Assembly: GCA_030544235.1 (NCBI GenBank)
Contig: CM060484.1
Span: 20,146,031-20,210,030 of the forward strand
Length of the DNA: 64,000 nucleotides
Direction: 5' to 3'
From: Lepturacanthus savala
Lineage: Eukaryota; Chordata; Actinopteri; Scombriformes; Trichiuridae
The stretch's first letter is position 1, and each line of letters opens with the position of its first letter. The translations under genes were made by a program, and so were the position numbers. This document shows, piece after piece, positions 21,422 through 35,136 of the stretch. Below the pieces are notes generated by a model. That model had not been told where the DNA came from and did not search any database. It was given only the letters and a program-made list of their open reading frames with translations.

Positions 21422-23980
21422 TGTTCCTAATATTCTTTCTTGCATTAGTGACAGTAAAGTGAGGGGTTTTATCTCAACACAATAAAGTTCAATGTGGGGA
21501 ACATAAAACAATAAAAGCATCAGGACAAAGTGCAAAGGAAACACACAATAAAAAGACATTTCACAGTCATGAATAATTAATCGAGAAGCAAATAAAACAT
21601 AAGATGAATAAAAATAAGATGAAACAGGACAAGCAAGCTCATTTAAAATGTAGAAATAAAATGTATAAATGTTACACAGTTGACACTTATTTACAAATTC
21701 ATTCATTTGTTGTCTTATTCTGTAATTTCTGAAAGTGAAATGTAATTTTTCAAAAATAATTATAGGATTTAATGATAGGATTTCAAAATAAGAGCATTTT
21801 ACACAACAGCAACAGAGATACTCAGGGACATGTTGAACAATACATTTTTAGAGGACATTTTTAAATTATTTTCTAATGGTTATTTTTTAAAATCTATCTA
21901 ATTAGCCATAGAGTGAGACAAGACCAAGACCAAAGACTAAGTCTGATACACAGAACTACTCTCTAGAGACTGAAAACATGAAATTCCCATTAGTTTCTAA
22001 ACAAACTAACATAAATCTGGTGTCGACTTGTCATTGACTGTGATCTATAAGGTCTTTTTAACAAAAATAAACCTCATCTTTTGCTAATAGAACTCTTCAT
22101 GAAGAACAAGGAAGATGATGTCACTCGGTGCAACGCTGTGACTCACTCATCTGTTTTTAATAGAGAGAGTGGAGGTCAAACAGAATAACACAAGACAATA
22201 TTCATTGTTGGTTTGGCTCCATACAAGAGATTTATAACAATACATGGAAAATCACCTCCCAAATCCCTAAAAGGCCACTTCTTGGAACGATTTGATCCAG
22301 TTATAATCATTTTTAATGGTTTGAGACAAATATAGAATTTAAATCTTAGACTACATAAAGTTACAGGAAAAGCTTCTTTATTCTCCACTTATTTCTCACA
22401 GTTCTTTAACAGAACTGGAGTGGACATAAGAGCTAATGAACATTATTATTACCTGAAATAAAACTGCAAATCAGTCGTCTGGTGTTATAAAGGGTTTCAT
22501 TGAGTCCAGTCGTGTGTGGTCTTTGATTTGTTTTCATTGGAAGATGATCTGCAGCCTTTTGAACCATCCGTAGACAAAATAACCGATAAAGACATCAGAC
22601 CTTGGCCTCAGAAATAAAAAAATGGGGAAAAAACTATGTAGAACATTTCAGAATGCCACATGTTAATTCCTCCATTTGAAACGATGTAGCCAAACTACAT
22701 TCCATATAGAAATGAAAGGGATTTGGGGACGTGTTTGGTCTTTAAGATTAAAACAAACAAAAACAAAAACATCCACCCACAAATGTCTAGAGGATTTACT
22801 GATACTGTCTCGCAGGCTGCAGCCGGAAATAAACACCACTTTCTTTTGCATGGACTCTCTTGTCCCTGGAGATTCTAAACACTTCCTCTGTTTGCTGCAA
22901 AAGTAGTACCATAATTCATTTATATAATTTAATTTAATTTAATCCAAATATTTACTTGAAGTTTGTATCATGATGTTCTTACAACAGCTGGTTTTGTATT
23001 TTTTTGTTATTTGTTTGGTTAATATCTCTCTACATCCTCATGTAAACTAGTTGACTCTAATAGCTTCTCTCTTGTTCATATTAGGAGTTGTTCCCACTGC
23101 TTCTGTACAGATGAAGATCTGACAGGGAGTCAGGTTTAATCCCTCATTGTTTCCTCAACCGAGAACAAGACTTCAAAATGAAATGTGTAGGATGGAGAAT
23201 GTGAGAGATAAAAGCGATTCAGACAGAGGGAATTTGAGTTGGGAACAGCTGACTCATTCGGTCTCAGCTTCACACCCACCGAGACTCAGAACCTCAGCTC
23301 ACACACACACACACAAACATATTTATAACATATGTCTACTTATTTTTTTAAAAATGTCTTTTGGCAACACACTTATGATTCAAACACATGAAATAACTGA
23401 ATCGAACTGTAGTTAAAATTGAATTAGTCTAAGTCTTAGTTTTTTTCAGGGACATGATAGTAGATCATTTAGAGAAAGGTTTTAAGCAAAAAAAAAATCA
23501 AGTTTTCAGGTGCTCCCTGTCACACAATGCCATTGACTTCTTGCCCCTTCCTTCTGAGAACTTGGAGACCATAGATACATAAAAGAGGCTAGATGTCTCA
23601 TCCATGCTGAATGGAGTCTACACTAAGGATGTAATATCAAACCCAGATAGGCCAACCCCATCTTAGCAGCACATCGATTTTTCCCAGTGGCCACTCATGG
23701 TACTACAACAGAAATCCCATGCAACCCTAAAAGCATTTTTCCCATAGACCGCAATGGTAAAAGAGAAGCCTGTGAAACTGTTGACAGGACGCCCCCAGCT
23801 ATAACTCCTGTTATTTACTAATCTTTGTATTCCAAAATTTTAAGTCATGGACTTTTTATCCATCAAAAATCCTTTCTAATGGCCATAAAAGCTCTGGAAT
23901 ATTCCGTATTTCCCAGTGTGACGTCACAGCTGTCACAGCAAGGACATTTTTATTCATATATTTATTTCATTTATTTGTCC

Positions 23981-24232
23981 TGGTCCTGGGTCTGGAACTG
24001 GGTTCTCTTGCTTCCTCCCACAGTCCAAAAACATGCTGAGGTTAATTGGAGACTCTAAATTGCCCTTAGGTGTGAGTGTGTGAGTGAATGGTGTGTGTGC
24101 CCCACGATTGGCTGGCGACCATCTGGGGTGTATCCCTGCCTCTTATCTGTAACGCGCTGGGATTGGCTCCAGCAGTCCCCTGCGACCCTAATGAGGATAT
24201 CCCCCTAAGCGGGTATAGAAGGTGAATGAATG
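23981..24232 (+). repeat. SINE copy, lacking the tRNA-like head
   Basis: Shares CTTCCTCCCACAGTCCAAAA, GGCTGGCGACCATCTGGGG and the CCTGCGACCCTAATGAGGA tail with the fuller copy at 39063-39431. The head is missing and an internal piece after TGGTCCTGGGTCTGG is deleted. The end carries GAATGAATGAAT. Confidence 0.75.
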
Positions 24233-27200
24233 AATTTTTCTTCAAACAGTTTTTCAATGCGGTCAGCAAGTGAATTAAACAACACAAATATGAAGGCTTT
24301 TTTTTTTATTTACATGTTATCATCGCTCCAGGGTATGATGGGAGGCCTCAGAGCATCATGGGGGTTGTCTCTATAGGTCACATAACATGGAAATAAACCC
24401 AGAAGTCAGGAAGTTTTTCAACTTATGTGCCAGGCGAGCAATGAAAGTTAATTTCATTGAAATTAATGGCAGCCATGTTTTAGTCTGTTATCCAGCTTTA
24501 TATTACATTCATGGTCTGCGCTGGTGGCCATCTTGTCACAGGCATCTCGCTCCCTTGTGACAATAAATTTGAATGGTACGTGTTCTTTTAAATGACCAAA
24601 ACTTGCTTAATTTTGATAACATTTGTAAGAAACCAAAACGTGTGTAAATCCATCAAGTTGTCAGTGAAATCAAAGTTGTTCAGATCACTCGCTTTCCCTT
24701 ACGTTCAGTACACCAGGTCAGACTGTTGGCCTGTTGTAGGATGGTGGGCAGGCGAGGACGTTCGGGTCTCATCTAGCTGTCTTATCCATATCTATGAGCA
24801 AACCACACTACGCTATCCCAGAAGTCACTGGGAGGTCAATAACTGTAGCAGAAGAAGAATTTTTCCCTATAGAGCTTAACCAATTATCCAAGTTCTGCCA
24901 AAATTGACTTGTGACTCTACAAGAACCTTTCCCGGTAGTACCGTATTTCATTATGTAAACATCCGAGTTAGGAGGACAGGCAAAATGATGGAGCTGTAGT
25001 ACATCTGAATTGTGCCTTCTACTGGCTAAGTTACTGTATAGAAGCTACTACTGTGATTTATTTATGTATTTAAATATGGGCTTAAATGGGTTAACAGTTT
25101 ATTCCCCAAAATGTCAAACAACTGTACACCTGCAATAACAAAATTCACTGGATTCTTTATGGGGAGCGTAAACAACACGACACACATATACTATCAGCTT
25201 TAATTTGACGTGACACACTTTTTAATTTAATACAGAGCAACAATCCACCAGTGGAAAATGAGTCTTTTAGCTCTAAATTTAGTCTCAACCAACTTCACTT
25301 TGTTTAGCAGCGATTCACAAATTCTTTCTGTTTTGTGTTTGGTGCTGAGCTGTCAGTTTTTATCAGAAAGATAAAAATAGGGAAATTTGGGAGTCATGTT
25401 AATTCTCTGTGGGTTCATCAGAAGTCGTGTAAAATGGAGCACATGTAGCTGGACCCAGTCTGTACTGCAGAGGTCATGTTGTTCCTGCAGCTGCGTTATT
25501 TCTGGGCGTTTCCACACTAACACAAACTCAGCGGAGCAGGATACAGACTGTGGGAGATTAGATCCAGAGAGAGGTTGGTGGCGTTGTTCCAGGCCCGAGT
25601 TTCACAAATTTAATTCCTGTTGTTTTCAGCTTCCACTTTAGCACATTTTATCGTTCTCTGGGCATCGTCCAGCCAAGATAAACTGCGACTTTCAACAATA
25701 GGGTGTTAAAATGTTGGGGAAACACGGAGGGAAACAATGAGAACAGCAGCACAGAAGGATTCTGCTGTTAAAGTGAACCAGGATCTTTAAATACACAGAA
25801 AATCCAGCTGGTAGAAACTAACTGATCAGAATTTCAACATCCTCTTTCTTCACTTTGAAGTCATTTCTAGAAGGAACTGACACAGAGACAATGAAAGCGG
25901 TGAAAACCAAAGCAAGCAGTTAAATATATGATGCATATGTTGGTCAGAAAGAAGACTGTTGTGTGTTTCCCATCAGACAGAGGAAGTTGTAATATATGCA
26001 CCGTATATTTCACTTGGGGGTTTATGTGAAGTTGTGATGTCACGAACAGGATATATGGTTTTAGGATTGTGGTTTTAAAAATCATCTCAGACTAAGAGGG
26101 GACTAAGAGCTGAAACCTTACAGGATGTCAGAGAAGATATTGCACCAAAAACCACACATTTGCAGCTAGAATATTTATTTACCACATCAAAAATGTATAG
26201 AGTGATTCTGATTAGTTTAAAGCTACCTTCATTGAAAAAATTGTAAAAAAACAAAACAGTTTCTTTAATTGTCCATAAATTTGTGTGACACTACAATTTA
26301 CACTCTACTGGGATAATTTGGTTCCAGGCAAGAAGCTATAGGCCTGTGCAAGCGTGACCAGACATCTTGATCGGTTTGACTGGGACAGTCCCAGATGGAG
26401 TTGAGTGTCCGTAGTCCAGGCAAAAGTGCTTCGGGACAATGAAATTTCTGGGTTTACACCAAACACTATCAAAGTAGCCAACAAGATGTTAATTTGTACC
26501 AGTCAGATAAAAAAAAATCATTAAAAAATCAAAATCTAATTGCTTTCATACAACTGTTGTTTTACAATTGTTTTCAAATTATGCAAAGACATACCTAGAC
26601 ATACATAGACACATACATGTTTATGCATTTACTTTATCTGATGATTAATTGAAAATGAAAATAATAGTTCATTGCGGACATGAGATCTGGGTGAACATGT
26701 GTTTTTCAGCGTGGCCCCACGGACCCTTTTACTGTATAAACAGCACATGAAGGAAAAACACCGTGATGAGGGTTTCCATATAAGCTGAGTGTTTATGTGG
26801 CTCGTCTCTGGAGCAGTGACGTCCTTATCAGGCCAAAGTTGTTTGTTCAGTTTACAGAAATAGGATCAGCAGGACTGATCCTAACATCAGCTGAGCCCAG
26901 ACCAACATTTACAAATCCTAAACTTTATGTTTCGAGTATTAAACAAGTCATTATGCACTGGAGTGACAGCAGGTTTATTACATTTAAAGGAGCAGTGTGT
27001 AGTTTCTGTGGAGATGCTGCAGCTCAATCTAAGATCATAAAAATATAACAATTCTTATTAATATTCTGTTTCTGATAAGTGTGTTCCACTAGATGCTGAT
27101 AAGTCTCACACACATTTTAAAGAAATGCACATGTTCTATTACAGGTTTACAGGCTAAAGTCTGCATTCTACACATTTTATTACTGTTTAAATTTTGATGA

Positions 27201-27738
27201 ATGATGATGAATTTAACTTAAAATGTGTAGATAAATCTTGTCATTTTATCTGCTCCAGGTGTGACCAGTAGCGTGTGACCACGTAGAGAGTTGCCAATCT
27301 GACAGAGGGATAAATGTGTGATACAGCAGAATGATGATGTTACCACACATCCTGTTTCTGCTTCATGGGTTCAGACACATCAGAGCCACAATGCAGGTGT
27401 TGGCATGGACCCACAAAACATTTATACATTTATATGTGTGAGAAAACCTAAACTTCTAAATATTTTTATCCTGGTGTTAAATCTGCATCACTGAGAGAAG
27501 TGAGGTTTTTCACAGGGAGAAAGATAAATATACAGATTTGGTTTAGATAAAGGAAACAATGATCTGTGGACAAAGTTACTAAGTCACACGTTTCTAGTTT
27601 TGGATTTTTAATAAAATAAAAATCAAGGTTAGAAATACTGTTAGATTTGTTACTTGTAATTATTATTTTATTGAGCTCAGATGACAGACAAATTCTGCTA
27701 TTGATTCAATAAACAACCATGACTTGATGACGTGTAAT

Positions 27739-28734
27739 GGGCGTCAACCTCAAACAAATGCAACGGAAGCAAACGCAACTAATTTTGCCTCCTGAAATGA
27801 CCCCCGTGAGGGAAAAAGCCCTGAAAACTTTCTCAGTAGGGGAAAGTTTAGAAAATGATTAAAATATAGCCCTTTTATATGTCTATAATGTTTTCTTCTT
27901 ACCTAAATAAGGTACATTTTTTAACCTTTAGATATCACCATGAAAATGTATTGCGGGTTTTTTGACATTTTTGTTAACATGGGAAAATTCTTATATATTT
28001 CTATAAATTATATGATTAATTTATCATTAATATAGAGTGCTCCCGGCCTGTGGACACTGCAGGGAGTGAGCTGCACAAACGATGAAGATTCTGTAGTGGT
28101 GCCTTGTGTATGTTTGATCCAGCCACTTTTTATTTTACTTTTCTTTTGTCTCTTGCATTCTTCTTCCCCTTGTTTCTATTCTTCATTCAGACTTATCTCC
28201 CAAAAACGGCCTCACCGGCCCTAGCCCAAAACCCCAACTCTGCATTAATAATTACAGTAATAAAGGCTGATTTAAAGTTTTTTCTGTGGAACCATTTAGG
28301 GTTCCCCTGAGGGAACATTCACACCTTAATATTAAAGATTTTTTTTACCCAAATATGTCAACAAGATTGAACAAGATATTTTCGCCTGCTCTATTCAATA
28401 TTTAGATCTGCTGGTGTATGTATGCATATTAGCCATACATAATGAAATTATGCATTATTTTCCAATGTTAACGAATAATTAAATAAACAATACAATTTAG
28501 TTTGTCTTAATGTAAGTAATAAACTCTCTAACTTTCATGGTGATATCTAAAGGTTAATTTTCACCCTATCCACGTAAGAAAAAACTAATATGTGTATGAA
28601 TGGGATATATTTTGGTCTTTTTCTAAACTTTCCCCTAGTGACATTCTTCAGGTCTTTTTTTGCCCACACTGACGATATGTAAAGGAAATAAACTCAGCTG
28701 AATTTGCTTCTGTTGCAATTTGTTAATGTCCCCC
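27739..28734. repeat. Element with about 200-base imperfect inverted arms
   Basis: The left arm (about 27739-27960) and the reverse complement of the right arm (about 28527-28734) share, in order: GCAAC(G/A)GAAGCAAA, AGGGGAAAGTTTAGAAAA, a TTTTCTTCTTAC-like block and AACCTTTAGATATCACCATGAAA. The 570-base centre has no ORF of note. It looks like a non-autonomous DNA transposon with long terminal inverted repeats (foldback type), now diverged. Confidence 0.65.
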
Positions 28735-28804
28735 TAAAATTAAAAATGTCTTTTTAAACCTTTTAGATCACATTGCTTATTACATTATTCACTTATTTAT
28801 CTAT

Positions 28805-28895
28805 ATAAATCTATATATATATCTATATATATAATCTATATATCTATATCTATATATATATATATATTTATATATTTATATATATATATATATCA
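28805..28895. repeat. Interrupted (TA)n with TCTATA units
   Basis: Tract made only of TATA, CTATA and TTTATA words. Confidence 0.85.
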
Positions 28896-30552
28896 AAATA
28901 AAATGAAATTTATTTTATAAAACTGTTACTTTAATATTTACAGTAACTAACCGGCAGCAATTATTATTATTATTATTAGTTTTTACAGTTTATAGTATTG
29001 TATCTTTACTATAAAATTTAATAATAATAAAAAAACAACAATTAAATACTGTGATTTCAGTTGTATTTACAGTATTGTGTGATTAACTGTATTATAATGC
29101 ACTAACTCTGACTACTGTAAAATATATAGCTACCTACTGTAATAAACATTACAGTGACGTTAACACACTAAATAACTGAAGATTCCTCCCATCGTTTGTT
29201 GTATTCTGTTTAAATTGGAATGTTGTAGAGAATTTTAAAACACACTTTCAGTTGGACCTTGAAGCTTCATTGGTTGATTCTCTCTGCTCCTCCACCAACT
29301 TCTGTTTGTTTTTCATACATCATATCACCATTCATTCATATTTTAATTCCCCAATGTATGATGCAGTGAAACGAATATAGAAGTGCATAAAGAAATACTA
29401 TAATGAAGTAAACTATAACGTCTTGGATGAAATCTTTTCTCTGTTTTTAAACCAGTGGCTTGTTTGTCTCTAAAAGTTGACGTCGATGAGACTCATCACT
29501 TCGTCAACCTCATTCAGATTCATGACTTCGTATGAATTTGTAGGTGTTCGTCTTTCTTTCTTTCACGACATACGTCCCCGACCATGACGTTGTAACACGT
29601 TGACCAGACAAAAACTGTTGCACAACACAGTCATGACGAAACATTTCCTTCCTCCTGAACATGGACCCAGCACACATGGCAGCATGGATCCTGCTGCCAT
29701 GTTATGCTGTTGAGGAAAATGTATATATCACAGGAAATTCATGTTCATATAGAATATAAATCCTACTACATTTATTTGTTTATCGCCTTGGAGCTTAAAG
29801 AAACAGGAGCTAAAACAGCCAGTTTCAGACAGGGGTTGAACTTCACAGGAGCAGCACAGGAAATTGTCCAACTTACCATCTTATCTGAACTATCTTTGCC
29901 TAAGTGGCAGTGACGGAGACATGCCGCTAATTATCAGGCTGCAGAGGTAAATTGGGCAGGGTTTATTCTACATGCCGATCTCATTACTGCAGCAGGTTCC
30001 CAGGAGGTTGGGAAACAGAAATGTATGAGACAACATGAAGTCACAACATGTACGAAAAGCAATGGAACGAAAATGAGTGAAGGCGTAGTCTCTTGATAAA
30101 GGGAAATATCGCTGCCTAGTGGGCAAAACTGGGATTATTCTGCACAAAAAACACCAGCCTCACAGTCAGTTTAACTCTCACATCCTTCTTTAGAGTTAGA
30201 ATAAAATAATTAGTTAAAATAATTCAGCTTGACAACAAAGTTTTGGCAAAAAATGTTTAAACAGGAAGTTCAGGAACAGGAAGTAGGAAATTCCTGCACT
30301 TCCTGTGTTCTTTTGATGAGTTTTTGCCCTTTGAAGGAGTTAAAGTGAACAAAGGGAGAAGCGAGTGAGTTCTGTGTTTTTCACCGTTAGCTGATATTTT
30401 GGTTTCATTTGTGGTTCCTGTGTTGTGTCTTGAATCTGGGAAGGGTTGAGATCTTTCTCTCTAAAAGCAGCAATAAAAGTGTATAGCGAGACTCAATAAG
30501 TAAAAGTGTTGCATTTAAACTGTTATAAACATCAGGTATCAGTATCAGGGAT

Positions 30553-30805
30553 CTGTAATGATAAGTTGATTAATTAATTACTCAATCAAGAAAAAATGAA
30601 CAAAAACAATTTTATTACTACTAGCTTTTAAATATATATTTTTTTAATTCTCTTGTTCCAGATTTCATAGTTTCAGACAGTAACTGCATATCTGCAGTTG
30701 TGGACTTTTGCACATTTCACAACATTTGGCCATTTTCTGACATTTTAATGGATTAATCAAGAAAGTTTATTTGATTATACATGAGAAATTGTTAATTGTA
30801 GCCCT
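30553..30805. repeat. Degraded GGGCTGCAACTAA-type MITE
   Basis: Starts with TAATGATAAGTTGATTAATT and ends GTTAATTGTAGCCCT, resembling the ends of the fuller copies. The interior keeps only CAGACAGTAACTG-like and GTGGACTTTTG-like remnants. Confidence 0.45.
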
Positions 30806-31302
30806 AAAATTATTTATTATATTTATATTATTATATATATGCACACAGAGTTTTCATGTTTAATGTCTAACAACATTGAATCAAAGGAGATTTAATAATG
30901 TGATCAGCAGAGACAGAACTATACAAAGTAATCATGTTTGAAATTGTATATGTAGATCTAAAGAGTAACTAGAGCTGTGAAATCAAGTTGGAGCGTAAAC
31001 TAAGTGACTATGTTTTCTGTCAAAAATAAAATAAAACATGAAAAAGTGTATATTTATTGGTAAATCCTACCATATTGTATGGTTAGTGAGGTCTGTTGCA
31101 TCTTTGTGGGTTTTACGGTGAACAGAAGGCATGAAGCATGTTTAGGTTTTGCAAGCAGAAGCATCTCGGCCGTTCTCAGTTTTGGGTCATTTTTAGCTGC
31201 AGATCGGTGATGTCACAGGTGGGAATGTCGTGTGAACTCAAGTGGTGACTCACATTCACTCTCTGGACTCATCAGAAAAGACATTTAACATTGTAAGCAC
31301 AC

Positions 31303-31404
<102 letters not shown>

Positions 31405-31432
31405 ACCCTTTTCTCTGATTACTGCTTTGCTC

Positions 31433-31436
<4 letters not shown>

Positions 31437-31515
<79 letters not shown>
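31437..31515. repeat. (CT)n-(AT)n compound microsatellite
   Basis: About 17 CT units switch directly to about 22 AT units. Confidence 0.95.
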
Positions 31516-31517
<2 letters not shown>

Positions 31518-32412
31518 TAATATTACAATAAGATGTTTTAGCATAATAGCTTTTGTAGGTGGAAACACCTTTATTTGTAATTAAAAATCCAAAATTACAT
31601 GAGATTTCATGTAAATATGCATTTATTCATGCTTCATGTAAATATTAAGCCACAAACTGTATTTTAACTACAGAAAATGACTGGATTCGTATGAGATGAT
31701 TATTTTCTTAAAATTATTATGAAAATTATTATTTTCTGCAATTTTCCCCAATTTTTTGGCCTCAGTTGCCAGAACATGACCTTTTCTGCACTGATCCTAA
31801 CCAGGTTGGTCGATGGGACATGGTTTTTCACGTGAAGGAATAGATTTCCCCAAAGGGTTGATTAACTAAAATGTGACACGAAACACACTTTCATGAAAAA
31901 GAAAACGTCGCAAAGAGAGGAAGTGAAGACTAAACAAAAACTGCTCATGTTCGGACAAGCTTATCATCTCCAGACAGGCATTTCCTTTCTAACCCCCTTC
32001 TGTGTGTATTACCTCATTTCATATCTCTGGGAGGAAAGAAATGATCCCAAAGGTGTCACAACCAGTAATAGAACATTTCATCTGGATATGTCAGGCCAAT
32101 AAAGTGTCTGAACTGAAACTGATAAAAAAAAAAAAACAGGGTGGGGAAGGGAACTTTGGTCTATTTAACTAGGAATTTACAGGAAAAGTTAAAAAAACAA
32201 ACAATATGGCAGGTAAACAAACAAAGAAGTGTTGAGGCTGTAATGATTGAATCTTCTAAACCAAAGTAGTGATAGAATTGATGTGAACCTGTTTGTTCAC
32301 ATGGACTCACTCTGCATGTTAAAACAGAAACTAAAGACAACCCACATTCCTGCTGAAGCAGTGACAAGTTCTGTTACCTCAGAGGTTTGGGAGGTGACAG
32401 AGAATCATCAGA

Positions 32413-32461
32413 AAAAGCAGCAGCAGCAGAAACGGCAGCAGCAGAAACAGCAGCAGCAGAG
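32413..32461. repeat. CAG/GAA-rich triplet tract 5' of PAR3-like exon 1
   Basis: Imperfect CAG triplets with GAAACGG/GAAACAG interruptions, about 85 bases upstream of the PAR3-like ATG, probably in its 5' UTR or promoter. Confidence 0.8.
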
Positions 32462-32543
32462 GCTTCACAAAACGGAAATGAAGTGCGGAGAAGTGTGCTG
32501 TGACTGTCGTGCCTGAGTTGAAGCCGTTCAAACAAAAGAAATC

Positions 32544-32607
32544 ATGGGGAAACTTCTGTTTTGTCTGGTTTTTGTCCTCTGTTTCAGCGTAACTCTGCAG
32601 AAAAAAG
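32544..32607 (+). CDS. f2rl2: Exon 1 of PAR3-like gene (signal peptide)
   Basis: ATG at 32544 gives MGKLLFCLVFVLCFSVTLQKK, 21 codons plus one base, before G|GTAAGAG. Joined to CATTGCAG|GGGGACAG at 33929 it forms GGG (Gly22) in frame with the main exon. Confidence 0.85.
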
Positions 32608-34995
32608 GTAAGAGACGCTTCTAAAAGCTGAGGTTGACACATCTGGTGATTTAGTTAAGTTGCAGATTGTAATGTCAAAGTGTTTTATTATCAGAATTAG
32701 ACCTGAAACAGTTGGCTTATTAATCAGTTAGTTCATATTTTTATAATTGAGTTGTTCAGATCCTTTTTTAAGCAAACGTGACGCTGATTTACACACTTCT
32801 GCTTCTCAGTTGTGATTGCACAAGAGTAGATTGTAGATTGATGATATAAATTAAATGTGATACTATTGAAGACTTAAGGGGAACTGAAACTGTCAGACAG
32901 TCATTTTCCATACTGCTTGTTCCTCATTAGGGTCACGGGGGTCTGCTGGAGCCAATCACAGCACATAATAGGCGAGAGGCAGGGATTGAATCTGTTTGAA
33001 AATAAATAAATATACATAGAAATAGAAAAATACATATTTATTTTTGTTAAAAAACTACTTTTTTTTTCCTATTTGTTATTATTTATTCGTTCATTTAGCT
33101 TTCACAGACTAAAGAACAAAAAGAACAACAAGAAAAGGGAGGAAAAAATATAATTATGATGATACAAAACTATAGATGAAACAAATACAAGGCAAATAGA
33201 ATAGAGATGAAATATAAGATTTTAAAAGCTGAACACAATAAATAAATAAGTAAAATAAATAAACTAATCACTGACTTGTTTATTAATGCTCGTTCTTCAT
33301 GACAGTTGTGTAACATCTGAGAGATGATGATGATGATGATGATGATGATGATCTGAACTGCCTGAGGATGAGTTGGAGCTGAAACATTGTGTATCTGACT
33401 CATCAAGGTCTCAGCCTCGAAATATGCACGTTTAATAAACTGCTGCGGTTGATCTGAAACCAAAATGGCTCAGTTATTTAGATTTACACATGAAAGATTA
33501 AAATTTAGGCAAAATCCTACAAGACAAGACAATGCTATTATAATAAGAAAAAAAAAACATCATCATACTGCTTCCTCTCTAACTTTAGTATATAATATGA
33601 TAAAAACCTACCTTATATTCTTTTAAACCTTCATTTCATCTATACAATCACATTTATAAAGTGATAATGCGTTGTTATAATGTATTTGTACATGATGCAT
33701 ACTTTTTTTTATTTATAAACTACAGATGCTGACCTATGTATGTCTATGTATATGTCCTATGTATGACCTATGTATGTCCTATGTATATGTATGTCTTTAT
33801 AATTTGAAGTTTGTGAGCACAAATTGCATTGAAGACCAGTAGCTACTTGACTGTATTGACTGTATTTATACTATGCAGCATTGAACATAATGGATATATT
33901 TGTTGACTTGTTGTTATTGTCATTGCAGGGGGACAGAAAAAGAGGAAGCAGCACAACAACATCTCTGAGGTTATTATTCCCAGAACCTTTAAAGGCTACT
34001 TTGAGCCTCAGCTTCCTCTTCTTCTCCTAAATGGGACACAAGCACCCGTTTCGTCCCATTCCCCTCCAGTGCTGCTGTTGCTAAGCAACAGCACGGTGGG
34101 CTACTTCACCGGCGTCTTGAGCACCCGGGTCATCCCCTTGGTTTACATGCTGGTCGCCTCAGTGGGGATCCCGGCCAACTTGGCCATCCTGGCCACGTTG
34201 GCCACCAAGATCCGGAAGGTGTCGTCGGCCATCTTGTACTGCAGCCTGGCCGTCTCTGACCTACTCCTCCTCCTCTCCCTCTTCTTCAAGGCTCACTACC
34301 ATCTCTATGGAAACCACTGGATGCTCGGGGAGGCCGCCTGCCGCGTGGTCACGGCCTGTTTCTATGGCAACCTCTACTGCTCGGCCCAGACACTGGCCTG
34401 CATCAGTGCCAAGCGCTACCTGGCCGTGGTTCACCCCTTCATGTATAAAAGCCTCCCGAAGAGGACGTGCACGGCCTGGGTCACCCTCGCCGTGTGGGGG
34501 GTGTTCGGAGCCGCCGTGGTCCCCGAGCTGCTGGTCCAGCAGCAGTACCAGGTCTCAGAGCTGGGCCTCATCACCTGCCATGACGTGCTGCCTCTGGACA
34601 GCGAGTCGCACAGGTTCTTGCTCTACTACAACCTGTTCCTGACGGGCCTGGGCCTCGTACTGCCGCTGGCGGTCTCCGTCTTCAGCTACATGCGGATCAT
34701 CACCGAGCTCGGCAGGTCCAACCTAGACTGGGCGATGTACGTGAAGGCCAGCTCGCTGGTGTTCGCCATCTTCTTGCTGTGCTTCACGCCCGCCGGGCTC
34801 CTGCACTTCCTGCACTACGTGCGTCTGTCGGTGGACCGGGCCGACGGCCTGTACGTGTACTTCAACGCTGCCGTGTGCCTGTGCAGCGTCCACGCCTGCC
34901 TGGACCCCTTCCTGTTCCTCCTCATGTCCAAGTCGGCCGGGTCCAAGCTTTACTTCAGACCCTTCACCAGCAGGATGGAAAGCATATCGGTCTGA
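32544..34995 (+). CDS. f2rl2: Protease-activated receptor 3-like GPCR (exons 32544-32607 and 33929-34995)
   Basis: PAR3-type receptor, 376 residues after joining; human PAR3 has 374. The intron is phase 1, as in its neighbours. After the signal peptide come a basic stretch (KKRK), a sequon at N32, then IIPR40 followed by TFKGYFEP. This closely parallels human PAR3's Pro-Ile-Lys cut before TFRG, so thrombin is the likely activator (Pro at P2). Landmarks are the C159-C238 disulfide, CHDV (238-241), SAKRYLAVVHPF after helix 3, YVKASSL before helix 6, and DGLYVYFNAAVCLCSVHACLDPFLFLLMSK in and before helix 7 with a very short tail, as in PAR3. The usual helix-7 Tyr (DPxxY) is Phe351 here. It is the only PAR in the window on the plus strand. 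Confidence 0.9.
32608..33928 (+). other. Intron of PAR3-like gene
   Basis: 1,321 bases. Holds a reverse-oriented SINE tail fragment at about 32918-32990 (GCTGGAGCCAATCACAGC), a (GAT)n run at 33323-33352 and a TGTATGTC/CTATGTAT short tandem patch at about 33733-33797. Confidence 0.7.
33323..33352. repeat. (GAT)n microsatellite
   Basis: About ten GAT triplets within the PAR3-like intron. Confidence 0.92.
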
Positions 34996-35136
34996 TAGAA
35001 AAACTGTTGCCGATTCAGTTCAATATTCTCTGTGGCTGGAATCCAAAGAGAAAAAAAAAAAAAAAAAAAGTTCACTAGCCGGACTGTGAACAATCGACTA
35101 TCAGACTTGTTGTCCATCATATTTCTCTTCAGGTTG

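Noticed and set aside
23919..23926. Another TGACGTCA
   Set aside because: Not near any gene start I can see, in repeat-rich DNA; kept only as a count against the promoter CRE argument, with the one at 11787-11794 inside PAR2 copy B coding sequence.
29676..29700. Nine-base inverted repeat ATGGCAGCA / TGCTGCCAT with 7-base loop
   Set aside because: Isolated, no gene or T-tract context; expected by chance in 64 kb.
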